DNA of 64,000 bases from Calothrix sp. PCC 7103 (GTDB lineage Bacteria; Cyanobacteriota; Cyanobacteriia; Cyanobacteriales; Nostocaceae), in contig NZ_KB217478.1 of the NCBI RefSeq assembly GCF_000331305.1, positions 1,719,679 to 1,783,678 of the forward strand. Direction: 5' to 3'. A program made the translations under genes and the position numbers. Under the pieces are notes generated by a model. It made no database searches. It saw only the letters and a list, made by a program, of their open reading frames with translations, and was not told where the DNA came from. Shown piece by piece: positions 9,328-17,546 of the stretch (within the stretch, counting starts at the first letter, position 1; each line of letters begins with the position of its first letter).

Positions 9328-11637
9328 TTAATTTTCTCCTTTTAATAATAGATTATTTAGACGTGATGTAAATGATTCACATAGTAATGTTACTAGTGGC
9401 TTTTGTTGGTTTGATTGAGTGTTGATATCTTGCCAAAAACTTAGATTTTGTTGGTAGTTGCCATCATATATATGTGACCTGACGCGCGCTGCTTCATACG
9501 GTAAACCTTTTGCTTCTAGGTCTTTGGCTATACTTTTCAATAAGTATTTATACTCTTGGAAGTCGGTATCTTTTAATAGTTCAGCTTCTTCTACTGCTTG
9601 CCAAGATAATCCCATTGCGCGTAATAGTAAACAGCGCAGGTGGATATTTTGAGTTTTTTGGAGTTCGTTGTTTAAGTGTTCATGTGTATGTTTTTTTAAT
9701 AGTGTTATGGCTTGGGTTTCCCATATATATAGTTCTGCATTTTCTACTCCGGCAAATTGCAATGCTAAATAACTATCCCAATATAGATAACCTGTTTCGC
9801 AACGTTTGAGTAGACGTTGTTGTACGTCATCAGTAATTTGATTTAAGTCGGCGTCACTGACAATTTCACTAATCCAATTTATGGCGCCACTCGTATCGAT
9901 GATTTCACATTGCTGAAAAAAGTTATAGCCATTGTCAGAAAGGCGCCTCATTTCCGACGTTGTTACAACTACTAATAAACGAGAACGCGCGCGGGTTAAA
10001 AGTGTATACCATTGAAAACTTTCTTCTAGAGTCGGTTTTCCTTCACCTTCAAACAAGCAAAAAGCAACACAAGCTTCAAATTCACGACCTTTAGCTTTTT
10101 CTGGGTTGAGAATTACTAAATTATCGTTCGAGTTTAATGCTTTATTAGAAAGTACTTTAACCGCTTTCGCTAAGTCACGGAGTAAGTAACGACGATTTTC
10201 TTCGTTACCACATTCTCCAGCAAGTTTGTCTAAAAATAAAATCGCTTCTTCTTTAGATGCACATTCTAATAATTTTACACTTTCACCAGTTTCAAAAGCG
10301 TGTTTAGGATTCGCTGGTAATGGTAGCTCTTTACATTTGTTTTCAGATGTAATTATTTTTGCTACTTCCCAAAATTGATTTGCAAATTCTAATATTTGGC
10401 GTGAATTACGGTAATTACGTACTAGTTCAATCGAATTTTTAATATGTAACTGTCCCCAGTTAAAATCAGTAGCTTGAATGCGTTGATTTAAATCACCTAA
10501 TAGCCATAAATAGGTTTGATGCCCTTGGGCAGCCCATGACTTACATACTGAAATAATAGCTTGTAACTCGCTTAATAAATAATCTTGTGTTTCATCTACT
10601 ATTAATAAAGTGCATTCAGAATTACTAGGGTTAATATTGAGTGAATTCTGTAATATTTTCGCTGCATCTGACCGTGATATACGACAAGATAAAGCTTTAT
10701 AAAAATGCTTTTTACTAATTTTTAATAAATTTTCAACTCGGTGTGAGTTGACTTGATACATAACGTTTTTATCATTAGCTTTATGCTTATTTTCATCTAA
10801 CACAAAAGCTTGATATAATAAAACGTCATCGGTTGTAATATCAGTTTGACGACTATATTTCAGTGCTTGCTTTAATGCATCTAACTCTTCTTGTCCTGAA
10901 GCTAGACGGTTTTTAAACTCAGGATTAATTTTAGTCAACCACTGTGGAAACGTACCTAACCAAAAATTTTCTTGAGTTGCTGCTGTTTTAACTTCAGAAA
11001 ATTCTGAAATATCACGTCGCAAAGCTTCCGGTACAATCAACATTGTATTCCACCCAAAATTACGGTGAATTTCGCAAGCGAATAAAGTTGCACAAACCGT
11101 TTTACCTGTACCAGGCGCGCTTTGGATTACAATACATGAACTATCTTCAAACTCATGTACCGTTGATGGTTGATACTGCGAACACAATATTCGTAAAGGT
11201 TCATCCAAAATATTGCGCTGGTAATTCGTCAAAATAGGTGAGTACCGATAGCTACCATACACAAACCTGTACCAATCGGTATCTTGCTCTCGATTCCATT
11301 GATATGCTGGGTTTTCCTCTAACGCAGTACCTTGTGGATGTAAAAGTTCTTCAATAACGTTTGTGTGCGAACATTCTCGCTCATCAAAAGCATGATCATA
11401 AACACTATCGCGCAACCCAGCTTTGATAACAACTACATTATTATCTGCGCGATGCCAAATAACGCGCCATTTGCCAGAGCGAGTTCGTAACAAATTATCA
11501 AAACCCTTGAGCGCTTTCGTTTGTCTTTCATCTCCTTGACTCAACCGATGCAAAATCTGGTAAATCCTTTGCAGGTCAGCAGGTGGAAGCTTTTGAATTT
11601 CACGAAAGGCCGCGCGGATTATTTTCACGTCAGCCAT
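9328..11637 (-). CDS. RelE/ParE-like domain fused to SF1 (UvrD-like) helicase
   Basis: 769 residues. Residues 1-85 resemble the RelE/ParE mRNA interferase/gyrase toxin fold (IIRAAFREIQKLP, LSQGDERQTKALKGF, RSGKWRVIWHRADNNVVVIKAGLRDSVYDH). An SF1 helicase core follows: Walker A SAPGTGKTVCA near 176, Walker B LLIVDETQDYL near 345, LWLLGDLNQRI (motif III), the NYRNSRQILEFANQFW block, NPEKAKGREFEACVAF and LLTRARSRLLVVVT (motifs V-VI). The last 170 residues are helical and unassigned. The downstream coiled-coil membrane gene begins at the very next base. ParE-like residues may bind RNA or ribosomes rather than act as a free toxin, as no antitoxin gene is adjacent. It is likely a defence or RNA-quality-control module. 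Confidence 0.8.
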   Translation of the reverse strand: MADVKIIRAAFREIQKLPPADLQRIYQILHRLSQGDERQTKALKGFDNLLRTRSGKWRVIWHRADNNVVVIKAGLRDSVYDHAFDERECSHTNVIEELLHPQGTALEENPAYQWNREQDTDWYRFVYGSYRYSPILTNYQRNILDEPLRILCSQYQPSTVHEFEDSSCIVIQSAPGTGKTVCATLFACEIHRNFGWNTMLIVPEALRRDISEFSEVKTAATQENFWLGTFPQWLTKINPEFKNRLASGQEELDALKQALKYSRQTDITTDDVLLYQAFVLDENKHKANDKNVMYQVNSHRVENLLKISKKHFYKALSCRISRSDAAKILQNSLNINPSNSECTLLIVDETQDYLLSELQAIISVCKSWAAQGHQTYLWLLGDLNQRIQATDFNWGQLHIKNSIELVRNYRNSRQILEFANQFWEVAKIITSENKCKELPLPANPKHAFETGESVKLLECASKEEAILFLDKLAGECGNEENRRYLLRDLAKAVKVLSNKALNSNDNLVILNPEKAKGREFEACVAFCLFEGEGKPTLEESFQWYTLLTRARSRLLVVVTTSEMRRLSDNGYNFFQQCEIIDTSGAINWISEIVSDADLNQITDDVQQRLLKRCETGYLYWDSYLALQFAGVENAELYIWETQAITLLKKHTHEHLNNELQKTQNIHLRCLLLRAMGLSWQAVEEAELLKDTDFQEYKYLLKSIAKDLEAKGLPYEAARVRSHIYDGNYQQNLSFWQDINTQSNQQKPLVTLLCESFTSRLNNLLLKGEN

Positions 11638-11734
11638 ACACAGTGTTTTCTCCCCGATAAACAGTAGTCGTATGCGCTTATTATTCCCACCTTTACAAGA
11701 GATATATATATAGTGTTAATTTTGGCAACTTGTA

Positions 11735-11755
11735 GCACAGGCGTCTCGCCTGTGC
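11735..11755. repeat. GCACAGGCG hairpin repeat
   Basis: GCACAGGCG TCT CGCCTGTGC is a perfect 9-bp stem with a 3-nt loop, in the 245-bp gap between the divergent helicase and DUF4058 genes. It is the same family as the hairpin at 8512-8533. Confidence 0.55.
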
Positions 11756-11882
11756 AGTGATATATACTGTGAACTGGTAAGATATAGACTTTTGTCATGA
11801 CTCAGCATGAGACGGCGCCTAATCCTAAAGCGGCAAAGAACTTGTATACTAGAAAAAAGTTTGTGTGATGGAAGTTTTACAT

Positions 11883-12671
11883 ATGCCTTCACCATTTCCT
11901 GGCATGGATCCATACCTTGAACAACCTGCTTTTTGGTCTTCGTTTCACAGCCGACTTATAGTAGCGATTGCAGATGCAATTGAACCACAGCTAAGTTCCG
12001 AGTATTATGTTGAAGTTGAAACCCGAACTTATCAAAGTGATGATAGTGATGATGGGTTACTGATTGGCATTCCAGACGCTATTATATTTGCCAATAAATC
12101 TGATACAACAAACGAAGAGCAACTTACAGACAATAGCTCAGTAGCTACACAGTCTCGTCCTGAGCTAGTTACGTTACCAATGCCAGTTTCAATTAATGAG
12201 CGTTATTTAGAAGTGCGCGAGATGGTAACGGATGAAGTTATTACAGTGATTGAACTTTTATCTCCAAAAAATAAGCGAGCTAGTGATGGTCGAGTTGCTT
12301 ATGAGAAAAAACGGCGAGCAATTTTAGGCAGTGGTACTAATTTAATCGAACTAGATTTGTTACGAGCTGGTAAACCAATGGAGATTCGAGGAATGCAAAC
12401 AACAACCGCGTATAGAATCTTAGTTAGCCGTAGCCATCAACGTCCCGCAGCAGAACTTTACCGGGTTTCCCTACAACAGCAGTTACCAACTTTCCCTATA
12501 CCTTTGAAGCTTAATCAAGTAGAACCTTTAGTAAATTTACAAGAAGTATTTAATGGTGTTTATGAACGTGCGCGTTATGCGACACGCATAGATTATCACC
12601 AGCCTGTTCCATCACCTGCATTGTCGAAACAAGATGAACAGTGGGTTCAAGCGTTGTTATCACGAATTTAA
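11883..12671 (+). CDS. DUF4058 family protein
   Basis: 262 residues from the ATG at 11883, giving the family N-terminus MPSPFPGMDPYLEQPAFW; an in-frame ATG at 11865 would add six residues with no family resemblance. DUF4058 proteins are abundant in cyanobacteria and have a nuclease-like fold; visible conserved blocks are FHSRLIVAIADAI, RYLEVREM, VITVIELLSPKNKR and NLIELDLLRAG, the last two containing the E/SPKNK and E-D residues of a possible active site. No experimental role is known to me. It is followed at once by kinase debris. Confidence 0.85.
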   Translation: MPSPFPGMDPYLEQPAFWSSFHSRLIVAIADAIEPQLSSEYYVEVETRTYQSDDSDDGLLIGIPDAIIFANKSDTTNEEQLTDNSSVATQSRPELVTLPMPVSINERYLEVREMVTDEVITVIELLSPKNKRASDGRVAYEKKRRAILGSGTNLIELDLLRAGKPMEIRGMQTTTAYRILVSRSHQRPAAELYRVSLQQQLPTFPIPLKLNQVEPLVNLQEVFNGVYERARYATRIDYHQPVPSPALSKQDEQWVQALLSRI

Positions 12672-13204
12672 AACGTATAAATATTTACGATTTTCATGAA
12701 CTTTTACTTTGTATAAAGGCGTGATCAAACACCTGATGTTTGGGGATTAATTCATGCAGATTTGCATGACGGCAATTATTTATTTTATAATGAAGAAATT
12801 CGATCGATTGACTTTGCCCGTTGTGACTTTGGGCACTACCTTTATGATATTGGTGAGTCAACTCAGTATTTAATGCCTCAAGTGAGACCCTCATTTTTTG
12901 AAGGTTATCAAACTATTGGTAAGTTATATCATGTCCGGGTACATAACCATAATAAAACCATCGTAGAGACGCGATTAATCGCGTCTCTACATTGTCGGGA
13001 ATTATGGGCAAGCAACCGGACATAATATTACCAGATGGCTACTTACAAGCAGTAGAAGGATTCTTTATCATGGCAACAATAGGTAATTACTCTTTCCACT
13101 TGAGTAATCCAGAAGAACATAAATCGATTTCTAATGATGTAGAACATATTGCTAAAACGCTCCTACGTAAATATCTTGAAGACGAATCATTTTTGTTTGG
13201 ATAA
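12672..13204 (+). pseudogene. Aminoglycoside-phosphotransferase-like kinase, broken and MITE-split
   Basis: The catalytic-loop motif of APH/choline kinase-like enzymes is plain: GLIHADLHDGNYLF then IRSIDFARCDFGHYLYDIG (metal-binding Asp). The upstream coding is lost apart from a short stretch out of frame (FHELLLCIKA, frameshift near 12718-12721). Downstream the frame is cut after QTIGKL by a 101-bp palindromic element at 12927-13027; on its far side the same protein resumes PDGYLQAVEGFFIMATIGNY and runs to TAA at 13204. Deleting the element with one TTA copy restores GKL-PDGYL in frame. So the gene decayed by 5' loss, frameshift and insertion. Confidence 0.8.
12927..13027 (+). mobile_element. 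101-bp MITE-like element, copy 1
   Basis: The element has terminal inverted repeats TATCATGTCCGG and CCGGACATAATA, flanked by TTA at 12924-12926 and 13028-13030, a 3-bp target duplication. At its centre (12963-12990) is a perfect 28-bp palindrome beginning GTAGAGACGCGATT. A second copy of equal length, inverted and almost identical, is at 60445-60545. It encodes no protein and interrupts the kinase remnant, so it must move using a transposase supplied elsewhere. Confidence 0.82.
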
Positions 13205-13283
13205 GTGAGAGGCGCCGTGTTGTAAGCTTTTAGAAACAATTGCAAGTTGCTTTCGGGCTTTTTCTTACGTCAGATAAGGCTTT

Positions 13284-13898
13284 ATGGATAAATTAATTAA
13301 TGAAACACAAGTAATTCTAATTGGTGGCTCCTCCCATGCAGGCAAATCGACCCTTGCTCAAGCTTTGGCAGCAGAGCTTGGTTGGAGTTATTGTTCTACG
13401 GACAAACTCGCTCGCCATCCCGGACGTCCTTGGGTAGGTGCAAATGGAAAGGCTATTTCTCAGCATATAGCAGAATACTACAGAGAAATGTCAGTTGAAG
13501 CTCTTTTTCTAGACGTATTATCACATTATGAAAAAAATGTGTTGCCACAAGTCGAGGTTATTGTTCATTCTTATGTCTCTAACAAATCAAAGAAATGCCT
13601 TGTACTTGAAGGTTCTGCATTATGGCCAAAATTTGTAGTGAATTTAGTTAGCGTTCCGGGTGTTAAAGCAATTTGGCTTACGGCTTCTAACCAACTTTTT
13701 CAAAGCCGAATCAAGCTTGAAAGCAATTTTTATAATGTATGTGAGGACGAAAAATACTTAATTCAAAAGTTTATAGACCGTACCCTATTTTACAATAAAT
13801 ATATGAGGCAGGAAGTTGAGCGTCTTGGATTTATGTGTATTGATGTAGAATCCGTGTTAACAGCACACAAACTTTTAAATCAATGTATATTCGTGTGA
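13284..13898 (+). CDS. P-loop kinase (AAA_33 / phosphoglycerate-kinase-like, zeta-toxin fold)
   Basis: 204 residues. A clear Walker A, GGSSHAGKST, sits at residues 14-23, followed by LAQALAAELGWSYCSTDKLARHPGRPW. The lid and acceptor parts are less clear, but KCLVLEGSALWPKFV fits a second strand after the P-loop. The family phosphorylates small molecules; the GGSSHAGKST variant and STDKLARHPGRPW resemble proteins annotated as 2-phosphoglycerate kinase or hypothetical kinases. It stands alone, 80 bp after the broken kinase, on the same strand. Substrate unknown. A zeta-toxin role is possible but no epsilon-type partner is present. Confidence 0.65.
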   Translation: MDKLINETQVILIGGSSHAGKSTLAQALAAELGWSYCSTDKLARHPGRPWVGANGKAISQHIAEYYREMSVEALFLDVLSHYEKNVLPQVEVIVHSYVSNKSKKCLVLEGSALWPKFVVNLVSVPGVKAIWLTASNQLFQSRIKLESNFYNVCEDEKYLIQKFIDRTLFYNKYMRQEVERLGFMCIDVESVLTAHKLLNQCIFV

Positions 13899-13992
13899 GT
13901 TTAACTTTACCGACACTTCAGACAGTAAAAAATATGAATGGGTTACGCGAATCCCATGCTAGCATGGAATGAGCAAGAAAGGTTTTATTGTC

Positions 13993-14325
13993 ATGAGTAA
14001 AAAGACTCTATTGCTGGAAGCAATTGCAGCTCTGCCGGAGGAACTAGTTGATCAAGCATTGACCTATGTCCTGATGTTGCAAAATCCAATTCAGATTACA
14101 CCTGGAGTTTGCGGAGGGCAAGCGCGAATTCGGAATACGCGGATTCCAGTATGGACTTTGGTCGCATATCGTCAAGAGGGTGCCCCGGACGAGGAATTAT
14201 TGGCAAATTATCCTGGGTTGACTGCTGCTGATCTCAGTACGGCTTGGGATTATTATGAGCAAAATCGTGAACAAGTAGATCGATACATCGCTCAGGGTGA
14301 TTTAATAACCAATTTTAATAATTAA
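13993..14325 (+). CDS. DUF433 (VapB-like) antitoxin, orphan
   Basis: 110 residues from the ATG at 13993; an ATG at 13969 adds eight residues. The C-terminal 75 residues are a DUF433 winged-helix: ITPGVCGGQARIRNTRIPVW followed by GAPDEELLANYPGLTAADL and AWDYYEQNREQVDRYI. These proteins normally pair with a downstream DUF5615 PIN-like toxin. Here the stop is followed by about 270 bp without such a gene, so the toxin partner appears lost. The N-terminal segment LLLEAIAALPEELVDQALTYV is a helical extension often seen in cyanobacterial antitoxins. Confidence 0.8.
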   Translation: MSKKTLLLEAIAALPEELVDQALTYVLMLQNPIQITPGVCGGQARIRNTRIPVWTLVAYRQEGAPDEELLANYPGLTAADLSTAWDYYEQNREQVDRYIAQGDLITNFNN

Positions 14326-14505
14326 GCGGGCTGACTGTTCTCGATAAAAAACATAAATTAGCAGTAGACCTAGTAATGGGAATACAAAAATAAAATTGTA
14401 AAAAATTAGTGTAAAAATCACTTCTATGGAACTCAATTTACTTTGAACGATATGGTCAATCGCTATAATGTAGGGTAAAGCTGTTGGCGCCTCTAAAAAA
14501 GTCAT
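14302..14505 (-). pseudogene. Fragment of a multi-spanning membrane protein
   Basis: A 67-residue frame with TALPYIIAIDHIVQ, then a hydrophobic stretch (TLIFYNFIFVFPLLGLLLIYVFY) and a short positively charged tail. It resembles the C-terminal end of LysE/GAP-like transporters. The 5' end begins inside the dispersed GTCATGCTGAG repeat, and the 3' end overlaps the DUF433 stop by 24 bp on the opposite strand, so it is most likely a repeat-truncated remnant. It could be a chance hydrophobic ORF. Confidence 0.35.
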
Positions 14506-14596
14506 GCTGAGTCTAATAAAAAAGTATTAACCTCTCTTACTCCCACGACTTACTTCTTCGCTAAAATACGGTAGTAAGCTGCAATTTACAAAAACC

Positions 14597-15193
14597 ATGC
14601 CGTACAACAAGTTCACATTACGCAAGGTAGTTGAAGACTTTTCGCTTATTATTGTGGAAGGTGACACGTTTATTCCCGAACTAGAATCGGTTGCGCCGAG
14701 TGAGTTGTTGCGGGAAACTCTGGCGGATAGTTTACCTTGGGCAATTGCGGTAAGTAGCGAGAAGGCTAGGTCGGAGGCAATTATTACGCCAATTTTGTTG
14801 GAAGTTCGACGACGGTTAAATCGCCAGGTAAGTGTGTTTTCTGGCGAAGATTTTACGGTGGATGTGGAGGCAGAATTGAGCGGACGTTGTGATTTTCTGG
14901 TGAGTAAATCGGCGGAGCAGTTATTTATTAAAGCACCTGCGGTGATTATTGTCGAAGCCAAGAAAGAGGATACTAAGTCTGGATTAGGGCAATGTGCCGC
15001 AGAAATGGTTGCAGCACAGATATTTAATGAAACGGCTTCTTCATCGATACCGGTGATTTATGGTTGTGTCACCAGTGGAACGGCTTGGCGATTTTTGAAG
15101 TTAGAAGGGCAAACCTTGACAATCGATCTGGCGGATTACCCCCTGCCACCTACAGATCGGGTATTGAGTATTTTGCTGTGGATGCTGCGTTAG
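14597..15193 (+). CDS. Predicted PD-(D/E)XK-type nuclease-like protein
   Basis: 198 residues. The middle part has a likely restriction-endonuclease-like core: FTVDVEAELSGRCDFLVSK (Asp) followed by APAVIIVEAKKEDT (the ExK pair) and then GQCAAEMVAAQIFNE, a helix with the Gln often found in this fold. It resembles the N-terminal nuclease domain of type I HsdR proteins but is free-standing. Such proteins are frequent in cyanobacterial accessory regions and lack a known role. Start ATG at 14597 is the first in frame. Immediately after the stop is antitoxin debris on the opposite strand. Confidence 0.65.
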   Translation: MPYNKFTLRKVVEDFSLIIVEGDTFIPELESVAPSELLRETLADSLPWAIAVSSEKARSEAIITPILLEVRRRLNRQVSVFSGEDFTVDVEAELSGRCDFLVSKSAEQLFIKAPAVIIVEAKKEDTKSGLGQCAAEMVAAQIFNETASSSIPVIYGCVTSGTAWRFLKLEGQTLTIDLADYPLPPTDRVLSILLWMLR

Positions 15194-15196
15194 TGT

Positions 15197-15361
15197 TCAA
15201 GAGACGGCTCGCATTGTTGTAATTGCTGAAGAAGCAATTTCTTGGCGCCGTGCCCGCAATGCGACGTTTATAAATCAAGTCAAACAGCACATCTTGCTCG
15301 TATAAGTGTTCATAGCTTCCACGGAATCAATGATTGTTTGCAAGGTAGGAGCTTGAGACAT
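15197..15361 (-). pseudogene. Frameshifted antitoxin-like remnant
   Basis: Minus strand from ATG at 15361 reads MSQAPTLQTIIDSVEA, then after a frameshift EQDVLFDLIYKRRIA, then after a second shift RRQEIASSAITTMRAVS and stop at 15197. Put together this matches the layout of short cyanobacterial antitoxins (an ..EEQ..L..LI..RRIE.RRQEIA..A pattern). Two shifts in 165 bp indicate decay. No toxin gene follows. Confidence 0.55.
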
Positions 15362-15933
15362 AAATAAAAGAATGCGGTTTAGTTTTCATTATAATATCCT
15401 TCCTACAAATGGGAAGTACGCTTGTTTGATTAATAAGTGCCCTCAAACGAGCGTACAAACGGAGCGAATTGCTAAAATCTCTGGCTCTTTATCGCTCATC
15501 AATTACTTTAAGTTCTGGTTTTCTGTATTGATAAATAATTATAGTTGCTTAGAGAGATTTACGCAGCTAGTTAAAAGATAAAATTTTAGCCTTAATTGAA
15601 AAATCCTATTGTGGAAAAGTTTTTGTTAGGTTGCGTTTTTAAAGCCTGGGTTTGATAGAGCATCTGTTCCAGTTTGTACCGCTATTTGAGCCACAGTGAA
15701 TAAGCGTGCAGTCTATGATGATTGTCTTTAAATAGCAAGATTTTTATACTCGCGCAAGAAACTGAAAGATTTTTCTCTTCAACATCATTAACTTGTAACT
15801 AGTGGTGCGTGGCGCTACAAGTCTTATAACTACGCCCTTGATTTTTTCATGGCGCCACACACCCTACATCAAACCGCATTGAAATAATTGCCTATTTCAC
15901 GCCCTCTAATAGCCAGTTACCAGTTACCAACTT
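15362..15933. other. Non-coding gap with an inverted repeat
   Basis: 570 bp without a convincing gene; the longest frame (15372-15581) has no recognisable features. A 12-13-bp inverted repeat built around GGTG(C/T)GTGGCGC lies at about 15804-15816 and 15852-15864 with a roughly 36-nt spacer, shortly upstream of the MATE gene. No promoter could be assigned with confidence. Confidence 0.5.
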
Positions 15934-17310
15934 ATGACATCAATATCTCTAAACTCTAAATTAAAAACAGAAATCCGAGAATTTGTCCAACTAGCAGTAC
16001 CCTTAGCGAGCGCCCAAGTAACACAATCATTGACGGGTTTTGTAGATACAGTGATGATGGGTAGATTAGGACAAGAAGCTCTCGCTGCGGGAGGTTTGGC
16101 TTCGTTAACTTTTCTTGTAATATCATATACAGCAAGTGGTGTTGTAATGGGAGCCAGCCCTCTTGTAGCTGAAGCTTATGGTGAAGGTAAAAAAACGCGC
16201 GTTTCGGTATTAGGACGCCAGGGATTATGGTTGTCGCTGTTAATTGCGATACCAGTAATGTTCTTAATTGGGCATATGGATAGTTTAATGATTAGATTCG
16301 GGCAAGCAGTAAATATTGTTACTTTAGCCAATAGTTACTTAGATGTAATGTTGTGGGGATTATTTCCGGTAGTGGGATTTGCAATGCTACGGAGCTTTGT
16401 TTCTGGGCTTTCCCAAGCTCGCCCAGTAATGGCAATTGTGATTGGGGGGACGCTATTTAATATTATTGGAAATTACACTTTAGGATATGGTAAATTTGGC
16501 TTTCCTCGGATGGAATTAGCGGGTTTAGCTTTGTCAAGCGCTCTTGCTCAGTGGCTTATGTTTTTGGCTTTAGTAGTTTATATTCTCAAAAATAAACGGC
16601 TTAAAAGTTACCAAATATTTCAAGATTTACATCGCATCAAACCAACAATCATCCGAGAGCTATTATGGATTGGGGCGCCAATAGGAATTGCCGCAGCTTT
16701 GGAAAGTGGTCTATTTGCGGTTGTTACTTACCTGATGGGTATATTAGGAACTGAGGTACTCGCAGCGCATCAAATTATTTTGCAAACAACAATGGTTATT
16801 TACATGGTTCCTCTGGGTATGTCTTTTGCAACAACAGTGCGCGTTGGTCAATGGTTGGGGCAGAAAAACTTTGAAGGCATACGATTAGCGTGTTATGTTA
16901 GCATATATGGTGCGGCAATATTCATGACGTTAACGGCGGTAGCACTTCTGACTCATTCGCGACAAGTTGTTGGGCTTTTCTTAGATATCAACAATCCAGA
17001 AAATGCCAAAGTGTTAACGCTTGCAACTTCAATGCTAACAGTCGCAGCTTTTGCACAAATTCTAGATGGAGTACAAAAAACTACCTACGGAGCATTACAA
17101 GGATTACAAGACACGCGCGTGCCAGTAATTTTAAGCCTAATATCTTTTTGGGGAATAGGTTTAACTGGGGGTTATTTTCTAGGATTTCATATTGGTTTTG
17201 GTGGTACAGGTTTGTGGTTGGGACAGTCAATAGGTGTTGCAATTTCCGCAGGATGTTTTATCTGGCGTTTTCGCAAGCTACTATCGAAAAATAAAACTCA
17301 ACCATTTTGA
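15934..17310 (+). CDS. MATE family efflux transporter
   Basis: 458 residues with about 12 hydrophobic segments in two halves. Typical MATE features: LAVPLASAQVTQSLTGFVDT near the N-terminus, VMMGRLGQEALAAGGLA, ASPLVAEAYGEG, then in the second half LWIGAPIGIAAALESGLF, LGTEVLAAHQIILQTT and VPLGMSFATTVRVGQ. It would export drugs or secondary metabolites by Na+ or H+ antiport. A NorM-like protein by length. An AraC regulator gene follows on the same strand after a hairpin, and may or may not control it. The region between is 236 bp. Confidence 0.93.
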   Translation: MTSISLNSKLKTEIREFVQLAVPLASAQVTQSLTGFVDTVMMGRLGQEALAAGGLASLTFLVISYTASGVVMGASPLVAEAYGEGKKTRVSVLGRQGLWLSLLIAIPVMFLIGHMDSLMIRFGQAVNIVTLANSYLDVMLWGLFPVVGFAMLRSFVSGLSQARPVMAIVIGGTLFNIIGNYTLGYGKFGFPRMELAGLALSSALAQWLMFLALVVYILKNKRLKSYQIFQDLHRIKPTIIRELLWIGAPIGIAAALESGLFAVVTYLMGILGTEVLAAHQIILQTTMVIYMVPLGMSFATTVRVGQWLGQKNFEGIRLACYVSIYGAAIFMTLTAVALLTHSRQVVGLFLDINNPENAKVLTLATSMLTVAAFAQILDGVQKTTYGALQGLQDTRVPVILSLISFWGIGLTGGYFLGFHIGFGGTGLWLGQSIGVAISAGCFIWRFRKLLSKNKTQPF

Positions 17311-17383
17311 ATTTTAGACACGTTATGCGCTTCGCTTCACCGCGCTTCCCGTGAATCCTTGAGAATGCTTTATACAAAAACAG

Positions 17384-17407
17384 TAGCATAGATTCAAATC
17401 TATGCTA
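17384..17407 (+). terminator. Hairpin after MATE gene
   Basis: TAGCATAGATT pairs perfectly with AATCTATGCTA across a CA loop, followed by TTTATACC. It sits about 75 bp after the MATE stop and before the AraC gene, so it likely separates their transcripts. Confidence 0.55.
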
Positions 17408-17546
17408 TTTATACCTATTCATAATTCTTTAATATCATAGGGGCTGTTATGCTAAGATTGTTAATAAAATCTAAATATTCATCCAAGTAGTTTTTTAGAT
17501 TTAAACTCATCAAATCTAGAATCCAAGATACAGCAGGGTAAAGGTA

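Noticed and set aside
15372-15581. 69-residue frame upstream of the MATE gene
   Set aside because: No ribosome binding site, family motif or sensible composition.
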